From Stappia indica (GTDB lineage Bacteria; Pseudomonadota; Alphaproteobacteria; Rhizobiales; Stappiaceae): DNA of 64,000 bases. Made by a program: the position numbers and the translations under genes. The first letter of the stretch is position 1, and every line of letters starts with the position of its first letter. The notes below the pieces were generated by a model. It was not told the DNA's origin, ran no database searches, and saw nothing but the letters and a program-made list of their open reading frames with translations. Below are positions 1-8,544 of this stretch, in pieces. The DNA is taken from the NCBI RefSeq assembly GCF_001696535.1, contig NZ_MBQE01000001.1, forward strand, positions 1,612,001 through 1,676,000, read 5' to 3'.

Positions 1-125
1 TAGTTGAGGTTCTTCGGGGTGGGAAAATCGACGAAGGAACCGCGAACGAGCCCGATGACGGGAAGGCGGCTCTCGAGCCACTTAGCCGCCGCGCTCTGCG
101 GCACGTAATTGGAATGTCCAGCCAT
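1..125 (-). CDS. petB: Cytochrome b of the bc1 complex, N-terminal fragment
   Basis: This is the first 41 codons of a reverse-strand gene that runs off the left edge. The peptide begins MAGHSNYVPQSAAAKWLESR and continues with a short amphipathic stretch, as cytochrome b N termini do. Cytochrome b is the membrane subunit that holds hemes bL and bH and oxidises ubiquinol. It begins 27 nt after the petA stop, the usual petA-petB order, so the two are almost certainly co-transcribed. The start ATG has purine-rich sequence (AGGAGAGGCAGCC) just upstream. The identification depends on this short N terminus plus the petA neighbour. Confidence 0.88.
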   Translation of the reverse strand, partial: MAGHSNYVPQSAAAKWLESRLPVIGLVRGSFVDFPTPKNLN

Positions 126-152
126 GGCTGCCTCTCCTATGGATTGCCGCTA

Positions 153-713
153 TCAACCGATCTGAATCACGTTGTCCGAGGTGAACTCGAACGGCGGGAT
201 CAGGAGATTCTCGGGTGCGGGTCCCTTGCGGATGCGGCCGGCCGTATCGTAGTGCGAGCCGTGGCAGGGGCAGAACCAGCCGCCGAAATCACCGGACTGT
301 CCGAGCGGAATGCAGCCAAGATGGGTGCAGACGCCGACCATCACGATCAGCGCTTCCCGGCCCTCGACGCCGCGATTGGCGTCGGTCGCCTGCGCGTCCG
401 CCGCCAGGTTGGCGTTGCGTGCGTTCTGGTCCGGAAGATCGGAAATCGCGACGGCATTCGCCTCCTCGACTTCCTTGGCGCTGCGGTTGCGGATGAACAC
501 CGGCTTGCCGCGCCACATAACCTTGATTTCCTGCCCTTCCTCGATGGCCGAGATGTCGACCTCGATCGAGGCGAGCGACAGGGCCGACGCATCCGGGTTC
601 ATCTGGTCGATGAAAGGCCATGCGAGCGCGGCTGCGCCAACCGCCCCCATCGCACCGGTCGCGATATAGAGGAAATCGCGGCGAGTGGGTTCGACCGTAT
701 CCTGCTGTGCCAA
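153..713 (-). CDS. petA: Ubiquinol-cytochrome c reductase Rieske iron-sulfur subunit
   Basis: Rieske protein of the bc1 complex, 186 aa, which carries electrons from ubiquinol to cytochrome c1 on the periplasmic face. The N terminus has a Tat-like TRRDFL motif (residues 10-15) followed by one hydrophobic anchor (about 17-35). Both cluster boxes are intact: CTHLGC at 129-134 and CPCHG at 148-152. By family knowledge Cys129, His131, Cys148 and His151 bind the 2Fe-2S cluster, and Cys134-Cys150 form the disulfide. The best start is TTG at 713, preceded by AGAGGA; no ATG fits the family length. It lies directly before petB. Confidence 0.96.
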   Translation of the reverse strand: MAQQDTVEPTRRDFLYIATGAMGAVGAAALAWPFIDQMNPDASALSLASIEVDISAIEEGQEIKVMWRGKPVFIRNRSAKEVEEANAVAISDLPDQNARNANLAADAQATDANRGVEGREALIVMVGVCTHLGCIPLGQSGDFGGWFCPCHGSHYDTAGRIRKGPAPENLLIPPFEFTSDNVIQIG

Positions 714-1069
714 GGTCGCGTCCTCTTTAACCTATAGGCCCGACGAAAACGGCAAACGCCGCCGTCCCTGGCCCGGCCGAAACGGGGACGAAGGTCGGCG
801 GAGTGCGTCGTCTGGGCGGCAGATGCGGCTTTCCGCATCTTTCCAAGCGGGGCTGTTATTGGCACCCTTGCCCGCGCTTGTCCAGATGATCATGGGTCGA
901 GACGACTCTTTGTCGCGGTTTTTTGCCCAATGATTGCAGCAATGCCGCCGGATTTTGGCCACGCGGGCGCCGCGGCGCGGATCGCGGGTTTCGCCGGCGC
1001 AAGGCGCGGCGATCATCTCCGGCGTCCTCCCCGCCCACCACGCGCGTAGCGCGGCAGGCGGGAGAGGTG
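714..1069. other. Intergenic region before petA
   Basis: About 356 nt between the petA start and the stop of the upstream ABC gene. It must hold the petABC promoter, but I see no convincing -35/-10 pair; CTATAGG close to the start codon is the only A/T-rich patch. No credible small gene was found. A GC-rich hairpin sits at 1030-1062, right after the ABC stop. Confidence 0.5.
1030..1062 (-). terminator. Candidate hairpin after ABC exporter gene
   Basis: CCCGCC (1030-1035 on the plus strand, with partner GGCGGG at 1057-1062) encloses a second CGCG/CGCG stem. It begins 8 nt past the stop at 1070. There is no U-tract on the reverse strand, so it may be an mRNA-end stabiliser or a Rho-dependent site rather than an intrinsic terminator. 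Confidence 0.3.
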
Positions 1070-2911
1070 TTACACCGCCTCGCGGCCGCTGTCGATGAAG
1101 CCGCCCGACTGCCGGCTCCACAGGCTGGCGTAGAGCCCGCCGCGGGCCAGCAACTCCTCGTGCGTGCCGTCCTCGACGATGCGCCCGCGATCCATCACGA
1201 TCAGCCGGTCCATCGCCGCGATGGTCGACAGCCGGTGGGCGATGGCGATCACGGTCTTGCCGGCCATCAGGTCGTTGAGGCTTTCCTGGATCGCCGCCTC
1301 GACTTCGGAATCGAGCGCCGAGGTTGCCTCGTCCAGCACCAGGATCGGCGCGTTCTTCAGCAGGACCCGGGCGATCGCGATCCGCTGGCGCTGGCCGCCG
1401 GACAGCTTCACGCCCCGCTCGCCGACATGCGCCATCAGGCCCTTGCGCCCTTCCAGGTCCTCGAGCCCGTCGATGAAGCCGGCCGCATGGGCCCGCCGCG
1501 CCGCCTCCATCGCATCCTGCTCGCCGGCTCCCGGCTTGCCGTAGACGATGTTGTCGAGCACGGACCGGTGCAGCAGCGAGGTATCCTGTGTCACCATGCC
1601 GATCTGCGCTCGCAGGCTCGCCTGCGTCACCGCGGAGATGTCCTGCCCGTCGATCAGGATGCGCCCGCTCTCCACGTCGTAGAAACGCAGCAAGAGGTTC
1701 ACCAGCGTCGACTTGCCCGCTCCCGAACGCCCGACGACGCCGACCTTCTCGCCGGGACGAATCGTCAGGTCGAGCCGGTCGATGACGCCCGCTTCCTTGC
1801 CGTAGTGGAAGCGCACGCCCTCGAACGCGATCTCGCCCCTGGACACGGCAAGCGCGGGGGCCTGCGGCCGGTCCCTCACCTCCCGCTCGCGCGAGATCGT
1901 AGTGATGCCGTCCTGCACCGTGCCGATATTCTCGAACAGGCCGGAGACCTCCCATAGGATCCACTGCGACATGCCGTGCAGACGCAGCACCAAGGCCACC
2001 GCCACGGCGACATCGCCGGTCGTCACCGCATCGGCCCGCCACAGGTAGATCGACATGGCGCCGATGCCGAACAGCAGCAGCACGTTGATCGTGTGCAGCA
2101 GCGTGTTGAGCACCGTCACCAGCCGCATCTGCCGGTGCACCGTCTTCAGGAAGTCCCGCATGGACGAGCGGGCGTAGTCCTCCTCCCGGTCGGTATGGGA
2201 GAACAGCTTCACCGTCGAGATGTTGGTATAGGCATCCACCACCCGCCCGGTCATCAGCGAGCGCGCGTCAGCCTGCACCTGCGACAGCTTCTTCAGCCGC
2301 GGCACGAAGAACACCAGCACCGCCAGATAGGCGAAGAACCATAGCACCAGCGGCAGGGCGAGGCGGAAGTTCGCTTCGCCGATCAGCAGCACCGCCGAGA
2401 CGAAGTAGACCGACACATAGACCAGCACGTCGAGCACGCGGGTCACGACCTCGCGCACCGCCAGCGCCGTCTGCATCACCTTGGTGGCGATGCGGCCGGC
2501 GAAGTCGTTCTGGTAGAAGCCGATGCTCTGGCGCAGCAGGTAGCGGTGCACCTGCCAGCGGATCGCCATCGGATAGTTGCCGAGCAGCGTCTGGTGGAAC
2601 AGCAGTTCCCAGGCCAGCGACAGCGCCGGCATGATCACCAGGATCACCACCCCCATCCAGACGAGCCGCCCGGCATTGTCCGCAAAGAAGGTCTCGCGAT
2701 CCGCCGTCGCCAGCCAGTTCACCAGGTCGCCGAGGAAGGAAAAGACCATCACCTCGAAGATGGCGACGGCCGTTCCCAGCAGGCACACAGCCACCAGGAT
2801 CGGCCAGATCGGCCGCGTGTAATGCCAGCAGAAGGCGAAAAGCCCGGCCGGGGGCGCCGTGATCGGCTGCTCCCGGAACGGGTCGATGAGTTTCTCAAAC
2901 CGGTCGAACAT
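1070..2911 (-). CDS. ABC half-exporter (fused permease and ATPase), paralog 1
   Basis: A 613-aa MsbA-like half-transporter, which would export a lipid, peptide or drug as a dimer; the substrate cannot be read from sequence. The membrane domain (about 30-320) contains several hydrophobic helices. The nucleotide-binding domain is complete: Walker A GRSGAGKST at 394-402, signature LSGGQ at 503-507, Walker B ILVLDE at 523-528 and the H-loop histidine at 559. The ATG overlaps the end of the upstream small membrane-protein gene by 17 nt, so the two are coupled. A close paralog lies 1 kb upstream at 3893-5761, and their NBDs are almost identical around Walker A. A homodimer or a heterodimer of the two is possible. 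Confidence 0.9.
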   Translation of the reverse strand: MFDRFEKLIDPFREQPITAPPAGLFAFCWHYTRPIWPILVAVCLLGTAVAIFEVMVFSFLGDLVNWLATADRETFFADNAGRLVWMGVVILVIMPALSLAWELLFHQTLLGNYPMAIRWQVHRYLLRQSIGFYQNDFAGRIATKVMQTALAVREVVTRVLDVLVYVSVYFVSAVLLIGEANFRLALPLVLWFFAYLAVLVFFVPRLKKLSQVQADARSLMTGRVVDAYTNISTVKLFSHTDREEDYARSSMRDFLKTVHRQMRLVTVLNTLLHTINVLLLFGIGAMSIYLWRADAVTTGDVAVAVALVLRLHGMSQWILWEVSGLFENIGTVQDGITTISREREVRDRPQAPALAVSRGEIAFEGVRFHYGKEAGVIDRLDLTIRPGEKVGVVGRSGAGKSTLVNLLLRFYDVESGRILIDGQDISAVTQASLRAQIGMVTQDTSLLHRSVLDNIVYGKPGAGEQDAMEAARRAHAAGFIDGLEDLEGRKGLMAHVGERGVKLSGGQRQRIAIARVLLKNAPILVLDEATSALDSEVEAAIQESLNDLMAGKTVIAIAHRLSTIAAMDRLIVMDRGRIVEDGTHEELLARGGLYASLWSRQSGGFIDSGREAV

Positions 2912-3353
2912 TGCGAAGATCCTCTTGAGACCTGCGGATGCGGTCTGCCCGCCGTTTCACCGCGTGCCGCCCGGCCGGGAACACCGGCTGCTGCGCCGCC
3001 GGTGTCATCAGCACCGACAGGATGAACGCGGAAACGGCGGCGGCAAGCACCGTTAGTCCCAGAAACAGGGTGAACAGCCTTTCGGCGAACTCGGTTGCGG
3101 GCACGCTGGTGCCGGCGGAGACGACCGCGTCCAGGCGGGCGAACTCCTGCAAGGCCTGCGGCACGAAGAGCGCAAGCGCGAGCGACAGGGTCAGCCCGAC
3201 GGCGGCACCGGCGACGAGCGCGGCATCGGTCAGGCGTCCCTTGACGGAGACGGATTCGGCACCGGCTCCAGGGCTGTGATCGGGAAGACCGCCGACTTTC
3301 GGCAGCGGTGCATCGGGCCGCGCGAACGGATCGAGCGGAAAACGGGAGTCCAT
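2895..3353 (-). CDS. Small two-helix membrane protein between ABC exporters
   Basis: A 152-aa protein of unknown family. The first 50 residues are hydrophilic and proline/acid-rich. Two hydrophobic segments follow (about 51-68 and 98-118), and the C terminus is basic (RRADRIRRSQEDLR). This suggests an inner-membrane protein with both tails in the cytoplasm. I chose the ATG at 3353 because AGGAGC lies just upstream; an open frame extends further but lacks a comparable site. The gene overlaps the start of the ABC exporter at 2911 by 17 nt, so it may be an accessory subunit of that transporter. That role is inferred from position only. Confidence 0.75.
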   Translation of the reverse strand: MDSRFPLDPFARPDAPLPKVGGLPDHSPGAGAESVSVKGRLTDAALVAGAAVGLTLSLALALFVPQALQEFARLDAVVSAGTSVPATEFAERLFTLFLGLTVLAAAVSAFILSVLMTPAAQQPVFPAGRHAVKRRADRIRRSQEDLRNVRPV

Positions 3354-3892
3354 GGGTAAGCTCCTGCGGAACTCGGCATCGGACAGTCCCGCAACGGACA
3401 CGGACGGAAAGACCAGTGCATTCGCCGCGGATCGGCGAATTGCGTGCGGGACGGGACAGGCAGGGATCCGGCCGGAAACCGGATCTAGGGGGAAAGTAGT
3501 CTGGCTGGAAAAGCTGGCGGCCTAAGCGCCGCGCACCGCAGATCCGGTCGCTGGTGTTCCGGCGAGCGGAGCGAGGTCGCACGTGGAGGTGCGGAAAATG
3601 ACTGCGTTAAATGACATCATGCACTCCCTCCCTGGCTGTTGCGACCTGTGACGACCTGCGGGTTTCAAGACGGACGGGCATCCGCCGGCCGGGTGTTCGA
3701 GCATCCGCGTCCATGACGCTGGCGATGCCGGGATCCCGACACCCGGAACCATACACGAGGACCGCCGGTTGCATAGCGACAATTCGAACCCGAATGATTG
3801 AAGCCGCGGAACTGTTGCGTTCATGCAACGTTCTCGCGCTGGTCTTGGCCAGCGCGGGGGCAGCGTTCTCACGCCACCAGAAAAGGCAGAGC
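3354..3892. other. Intergenic region between ABC paralog 2 and the small membrane gene
   Basis: About 540 nt with no supported gene. It holds two adjacent hairpins at 3814-3856, 37-79 nt after the ABC stop: GTTGC/GCAAC (3814-3818 with 3825-3829) and CGCGCTGG/CCAGCGCG (3835-3842 with 3849-3856). The promoter of the downstream pair is probably in the 3360-3500 part, but no clear box was seen. Confidence 0.45.
3835..3856 (-). terminator. Hairpin downstream of ABC paralog 2
   Basis: Perfect 8-bp stem CGCGCTGG/CCAGCGCG with a 6-nt loop, beginning 37 nt after the stop at 3893 and followed on the reverse strand by a second small stem. No U-tract follows, so intrinsic termination is only a possibility. 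Confidence 0.35.
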
Positions 3893-5761
3893 CTACACCG
3901 CCGCCGCTTCTTCCTCCTCTTCGTCGGCGGCGAGAAAGCCGCCGGACTGGCGCGCCCACAACTCGGCATAGAGCCCGCCGCGTTCGATCAGCTCCTCGTG
4001 CCGGCCTTCCTCGACGATCCGCCCCTCGTCCAGCACGATCAGCCGGTCCATCGCCGCGATGGTCGACAGCCGGTGAGCGATGGCGATCACCGTCTTGCCG
4101 GCCATCAGCTCGTTGAGGCTTTCCTGGATCGCCGCCTCGACCTCGGAATCGAGCGCCGAGGTCGCCTCGTCCAGCACCAGGATCGGCGCGTTCTTCAGCA
4201 GGACCCGGGCAATGGCGATCCGCTGGCGCTGGCCGCCGGACAGCTTCACGCCCCGCTCGCCGACCCGCGCGTCGAAGCCGGTACGGCCGCGGCTGTCGGC
4301 CAGCGCCTCGATGAACTCCAGCGCATGCGCCCGCCGCGCCGCCTCGCGGATCGCCGCATCGTCCGCGTACTTCGCGCCCAGGCCGATATTGTCGCGGATC
4401 GCGCGGTGCAGCAGCGAGGTGTCCTGCGTCACCATGCCGATCTGCGCGCGAAGGCTCGCCTGCGTCACCGCGGAAATATCCTGCCCGTCGATCAGGATGC
4501 GCCCGCTCTCCACGTCGTAGAAGCGCAGCAAGAGGTTCACCAGCGTCGACTTTCCCGCTCCCGAGCGCCCGACGAGGCCCACCCGTTCGCCCGGCCTGAT
4601 CGTCGTCGTCAGGTCCTCGATCACCCCGCCCGTCTTGCCGTAGTGGAACCGCACGCCCTCGAAATCGATCTCGCCCTTGGACACGGCGAGCGACGGCGCG
4701 TTCGGCCGGTCGGTCACGGTCACCGGCCGGGTGATCGTCTCGGCGCTGTCCTGCAGCGTGCCCAGCGCCCGGAACAGTCCGTTGAGCTGGCCGAGCAGCC
4801 GGCCCAGCAGCACGTTGAGCCGCAGCACCAGTCCCAGCACCAGCGCCACATCGCCCGTGGTCACCCTCCCCGCCTCCCAGGCGAACACCGCCAGCACGCC
4901 GATGGCGGCGATCATCACGCCCGACAGCACGCTCATCACGCTGCGCACCGCCGTCAGCGTGCGGGTGAAGCGCCGGATTGCGACAAGGAAGGTCTCGTAG
5001 CTTTCGCGGGTGCCGATGCCCTCGCGCTCGGTGTCGCTGAACAGCTTGATCGTTTGGATGTTGCCGTAGGTGTCGACGAACCGGCCTGTCACGCCGGACG
5101 AGGCATGGGCGCTGTCCTTGGCGGACTTGCGGATGCGCGGCACATAGACGACGGCCAGCCCGGCAAAGCCGACCAGCCACAGCGCCACCACCAGACCGAA
5201 CCAGGGATCGAGTGCGGTCACCAGCGCCAGCGTCGACACCGCGAAGACGACGATGAACCAGATGATCTGCAGCAGGCTGACCATGAAGTCGCCGGCCGCC
5301 TGTCCCGATTGCCAGACCTTCTGCGAGATGCGACCCGCGAACTCGTCCTGGAAATAGGCCAGCGACTTTCCGACCACCTGCGCGTGCCCCTGCATGCGCA
5401 CCAGGTTGAAGAAGCCCGGCACCACGACCTGCTCCTCCACCAGCGCGGTCAGCGCGGCGATCAGCGGGCGCACCACCAGCACGGTCAGGCCCATCAGGAT
5501 CAGGATCGTCGCGTTCTGCGCCAGAAAGTCCGCCCGCGTTCCGGCCTGCATCATGTCGACCAGATCGCCGACGAAGACGTAGAGCGCCGCCTCGATCAGC
5601 GCGGTGATACCGCCGAGCACCAGCATGACGAGGAACGTCACCCGCGCCTGCGAGACGAAGAACCACAGGTAGCCGAAGCCCGTGCCCGGCACCGGGCGGT
5701 CGGGCAGCGGGGCCAGCGGGTCGAGCCGCCCTTCGAACCAGGCGAACAGTCTTTCGAGCAC
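3893..5761 (-). CDS. ABC half-exporter (fused permease and ATPase), paralog 2
   Basis: A 622-aa fused exporter with a transmembrane domain in the first 330 residues and a full ATPase domain. Walker A (GRSGAGKST), signature (LSGGQRQRIAIARVLL), Walker B (ILVLDEATSALD) and the switch histidine (AIAHRLST) are all present. The C terminus ends in an acidic EEEEE run that paralog 1 lacks. I chose GTG at 5761 (VLERLFAWFEG) because it aligns with the start of the paralog and has AAGGA upstream; upstream ATGs would overlap the divergent trmL. Substrate unknown. It may pair with the 613-aa exporter at 1070-2911, or the two may be independent products of a tandem duplication. Confidence 0.9.
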   Translation of the reverse strand: MLERLFAWFEGRLDPLAPLPDRPVPGTGFGYLWFFVSQARVTFLVMLVLGGITALIEAALYVFVGDLVDMMQAGTRADFLAQNATILILMGLTVLVVRPLIAALTALVEEQVVVPGFFNLVRMQGHAQVVGKSLAYFQDEFAGRISQKVWQSGQAAGDFMVSLLQIIWFIVVFAVSTLALVTALDPWFGLVVALWLVGFAGLAVVYVPRIRKSAKDSAHASSGVTGRFVDTYGNIQTIKLFSDTEREGIGTRESYETFLVAIRRFTRTLTAVRSVMSVLSGVMIAAIGVLAVFAWEAGRVTTGDVALVLGLVLRLNVLLGRLLGQLNGLFRALGTLQDSAETITRPVTVTDRPNAPSLAVSKGEIDFEGVRFHYGKTGGVIEDLTTTIRPGERVGLVGRSGAGKSTLVNLLLRFYDVESGRILIDGQDISAVTQASLRAQIGMVTQDTSLLHRAIRDNIGLGAKYADDAAIREAARRAHALEFIEALADSRGRTGFDARVGERGVKLSGGQRQRIAIARVLLKNAPILVLDEATSALDSEVEAAIQESLNELMAGKTVIAIAHRLSTIAAMDRLIVLDEGRIVEEGRHEELIERGGLYAELWARQSGGFLAADEEEEEAAAV

Positions 5762-5903
5762 GGAAGGAAGGTCCTTTGCTGTTGCCGGGAGGACGGTGCG
5801 CGGGCAAGAAGGGCGCCGAGGGGATGCGGGCGCCGCCCGCAATTGCATATGGGACAGCTCGCCCCTCTTCCAAGCCCCGCTTCCAGGCCCGGACTTCGCA
5901 CCC

Positions 5904-6398
5904 ATGCCCGACCTTGTGCTTTTCCAGCCCGACATTCCGCAGAACACCGGCACCATCCTGCGGCTCGGCGCCTGTCTCGGCGTCACCGTGCATGTGATCG
6001 AGCCGGCCGGCTTTCCCCTGTCCGATCATGCGCTGCGCCGCGCCGGCATGGACTACCTGGAGCGCGCCGCCATGGTCCGCCATGTCGACTTTCCGGCCTT
6101 CGAGGCCTGGCGCCGGGAGCAAGGCCGCCGGCTGGTGCTGCTCACCACGTCCGGGGCGGTCTCGCATCTCGATCACGCGTTCGCAGCGACCGACCTCTTG
6201 ATGCTGGGGCGCGAGTCCTCCGGCGTACCGCAAGACGTCCACGCCCTTGCCGATGCCCGTGTCACCGTGCCGATGGTCGCCGGCATGCGCTCGCTGAATG
6301 TCGCAGTCACCGCCGCCATCGTGCTAGGCGAGGCGCTGCGCCAGACGTCCGGCTTCCCCTCCGCTCCGCAACCTCCTGCCGCCGGGTCTCCTGCGTGA
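5904..6398 (+). CDS. trmL: tRNA (cytidine/uridine(34)-2'-O)-methyltransferase
   Basis: SPOUT-class RNA methyltransferase of 164 aa that 2'-O-methylates the wobble base of tRNA-Leu isoacceptors with SAM. All three family motifs are visible: FQPDIPQNTG near the N terminus, LGRESSGVP, which helps form the trefoil knot, and MRSLNVAVTAAIVLGEALR near the C terminus. The start ATG gives the canonical MPDLVLFQPDIP; longer readings would be atypical. It is divergent from the ABC exporter gene with a 142-nt shared upstream region. Confidence 0.95.
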   Translation: MPDLVLFQPDIPQNTGTILRLGACLGVTVHVIEPAGFPLSDHALRRAGMDYLERAAMVRHVDFPAFEAWRREQGRRLVLLTTSGAVSHLDHAFAATDLLMLGRESSGVPQDVHALADARVTVPMVAGMRSLNVAVTAAIVLGEALRQTSGFPSAPQPPAAGSPA

Positions 6399-6488
6399 TT
6401 TTCCCGCCTTGCGCGGGGCTTTCTCGCCTCATAGCGTGAGCCGGCATGCGGCGCGAAGACTGGCGCCGGGGAGCGGGGACATCGACAC

Positions 6489-7493
6489 ATGATCAGGGTT
6501 GCAAGCGGTCTGCGCGTGCTCGCGCTGGGTCTTTGGGGCGGTGCGTCCGCCGTTCTGTGCGCGGGGCCCGCGCTGGCGGAGGAACCGAAGCTCGACCTGG
6601 AGCTGTTCTCCCAGGAAGAGCTGGGCGAACCGCCCGCCTGCGCCGTGCGCCTGTGGCAGGCGGGGCTCGACCCCGACACCGACCGCTACGCCGTGGTCTT
6701 CCACGAGGCGCTGGATGCCGACCACACCCGTGCGCCGGCGCGCATCGTCATCGGCGGCGAGATCGTCGAGCTGGAGCGCGTCGCCACCGGTGGGGCGACG
6801 ACCGGCTACGACCTCTACCCCGAGCAGGCCTATCGCTCGCGCGACGGCAAGACCCGCGCGCTGCTGGAGCTCGAGATCGCACCGGAGGAAGGCGAGGCCG
6901 TCGGCATCGATGGCGGCCGGATGATCGTCGTCCGCAGCGGCTACCTGCCCTTCACCGTCGCCGTCGAGGGCGATGCGGGCTGCCTCGCGCCGCCGGCCGG
7001 CGAGGACCTCACCGACCTCTTCGCGCCGTATGAGGTCGGCGGCGACAGCGTGCCGGACAGCCTGATCGCGGCCGCCAACGAGGCTTACGAATGCGAGTGG
7101 CGCGACGCCTTGATGCGCTCGCCCGTCACCGCCTTCCAGACCAGCGAGGAAGGCGCGGTGTGGGACATGTCCTGCGCCGCCGGCATGCACAATATCGGCC
7201 ACGTCGTCGCGCAGGTCTACATCGCCGACCCCAACACCTTCTCCCTGATGAGCTTCCAGGATCCGCCGGGGCGCACCCGCCCCTCGCCCCATGTCCTGTT
7301 CAACGCGACCTGGGATGCGGCCACCCGCACCGTCACCGCCTTCGCCTCCGACCGCGGTCTCGGCGACTGCGGCACGTTCGAGCGCCACCGCTATGTCGAC
7401 GGCGAGTTCGTGCTGGTCGAGTACCGGGAAAAGCCCGAATGCGACGGCACCTATGTCGAGCCGGAGGACTACCCGCTGGTCTATTCGCGCTGA
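6489..7493 (+). CDS. Secreted DUF1176-like protein
   Basis: A 334-aa protein with a Sec signal peptide (hydrophobic about 7-27, cleavage expected after GPALA near 31). The mature part is acidic. The last 60 residues contain DRGLGDCGTFERHRYVDGEF followed by KPECDGTY, a pattern I know from the C terminus of DUF1176 periplasmic proteins. Cysteines recur (CAVRLW, GCLAPP, YECEW, MSCAAG, GDCG, PECDG), so disulfides in the periplasm are likely. The function of the family is unknown. The gene stands alone between trmL and hemF. Confidence 0.7.
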   Translation: MIRVASGLRVLALGLWGGASAVLCAGPALAEEPKLDLELFSQEELGEPPACAVRLWQAGLDPDTDRYAVVFHEALDADHTRAPARIVIGGEIVELERVATGGATTGYDLYPEQAYRSRDGKTRALLELEIAPEEGEAVGIDGGRMIVVRSGYLPFTVAVEGDAGCLAPPAGEDLTDLFAPYEVGGDSVPDSLIAAANEAYECEWRDALMRSPVTAFQTSEEGAVWDMSCAAGMHNIGHVVAQVYIADPNTFSLMSFQDPPGRTRPSPHVLFNATWDAATRTVTAFASDRGLGDCGTFERHRYVDGEFVLVEYREKPECDGTYVEPEDYPLVYSR

Positions 7494-7590
7494 CGGGCCT
7501 TTCGTCCCGCGCCCGCTTCTGCCATGAAGCGGGGATCCGGGGCGCGTGCGCCCCGACAGGACGAAAGACACGACGGCAAGGATTGGCGGC

Positions 7591-8529
7591 ATGAACAATC
7601 AGGCAGAAGCGGACCGGCGCGGTGGCGCCATTCCGGACGGGATCGAGGACAAGAAGGCGCACGCCGAGACCTGGTTCCGCAGCCTGCGCGACCGCATCTG
7701 CGGCGCCTTCGAGGCGATCGAGGACGATGCCGCCGAACATGCCGCCCTGCCGGGCGAGCTGGCCGATGAGCCCGCCGGGCGCTTCGAGCGCACGCCCTGG
7801 GAGCGCACCGATTCGACCGGCGCCAAGGGCGGCGGCGGCATCATGTCGATGATGAAGGGCCGGGTCTTCGAAAAGGTCGGCGTCCACATCTCCACCGTCC
7901 ACGGCGAGTTCTCGCCCGAGTTCCGCGGCCAGATCCCCGGCGCCTCGGAGGATCCGCGCTTCTGGGCATCCGGCATCTCGCTGATCGCCCACCTGCACAA
8001 TCCGCATGTGCCGGCGGTGCACATGAACACCCGCATGGTGGTCACCACCCGCCAGTGGTTCGGCGGCGGCGCCGACCTGACGCCGGTTCTGGATGCCCGC
8101 CGCACCCAGGAAGACGCCGACACGCGCGCCTTCCACGCGGCCATGCGGGGCGCCTGCGAAGCCCACGCGGTCGCCGACTATCCCCGCTACAAAAAGTGGT
8201 GCGACGAGTACTTCTTCCTCAAGCATCGCAACGAGGCGCGCGGCATCGGCGGCATCTTCTACGACTATCTCAACTCCGGCGACTGGGACGCGGACTTCGC
8301 CTTCACCCAGGATGTAGGCCTCGCCTTCCTCGACATCTATCCCAAGCTCGTGCGCGCCAACTACCACAAGCCCTGGGGCGAAGAAGAGCGCGAGGAACAG
8401 CTGATCCGCCGCGGGCGCTACGTTGAGTACAACCTGCTCTACGACCGCGGCACGATCTTCGGCCTGAAGACCGGCGGCAATGTCGCCTCGATCCTCTCGT
8501 CGATGCCTCCCTTGGTGAAATGGCCCTGA
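7591..8529 (+). CDS. hemF: Oxygen-dependent coproporphyrinogen III oxidase
   Basis: Heme biosynthesis: oxidative decarboxylation of two propionates of coproporphyrinogen III to give protoporphyrinogen IX, in the cytoplasm and with O2. The 312-aa length is typical. Family hallmarks are visible: [34 protein letters not shown], and the C-terminal [15 protein letters not shown] with [13 protein letters not shown]. The ATG at 7591 ([10 protein letters not shown]) is preferred over an in-frame upstream start because it gives the normal N terminus and has AAGGA a short distance upstream. A lone AAA ATPase gene follows after 15 nt. Confidence 0.97.
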   Translation: MNNQAEADRRGGAIPDGIEDKKAHAETWFRSLRDRICGAFEAIEDDAAEHAALPGELADEPAGRFERTPWERTDSTGAKGGGGIMSMMKGRVFEKVGVHISTVHGEFSPEFRGQIPGASEDPRFWASGISLIAHLHNPHVPAVHMNTRMVVTTRQWFGGGADLTPVLDARRTQEDADTRAFHAAMRGACEAHAVADYPRYKKWCDEYFFLKHRNEARGIGGIFYDYLNSGDWDADFAFTQDVGLAFLDIYPKLVRANYHKPWGEEEREEQLIRRGRYVEYNLLYDRGTIFGLKTGGNVASILSSMPPLVKWP

Positions 8530-8544
8530 GGCGAGGCTGATCCC

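Noticed and set aside
3814-3856. Tandem hairpins as a clear intrinsic terminator of ABC paralog 2
   Set aside because: No U-tract follows either stem; kept only as a low-confidence feature.
3611-6439. Very long forward open frame (over 900 codons) opposite ABC paralog 2
   Set aside because: It is a high-GC antisense frame of the real reverse-strand ABC gene and trmL; its protein is His/Arg/Asp-rich low complexity with no domain.
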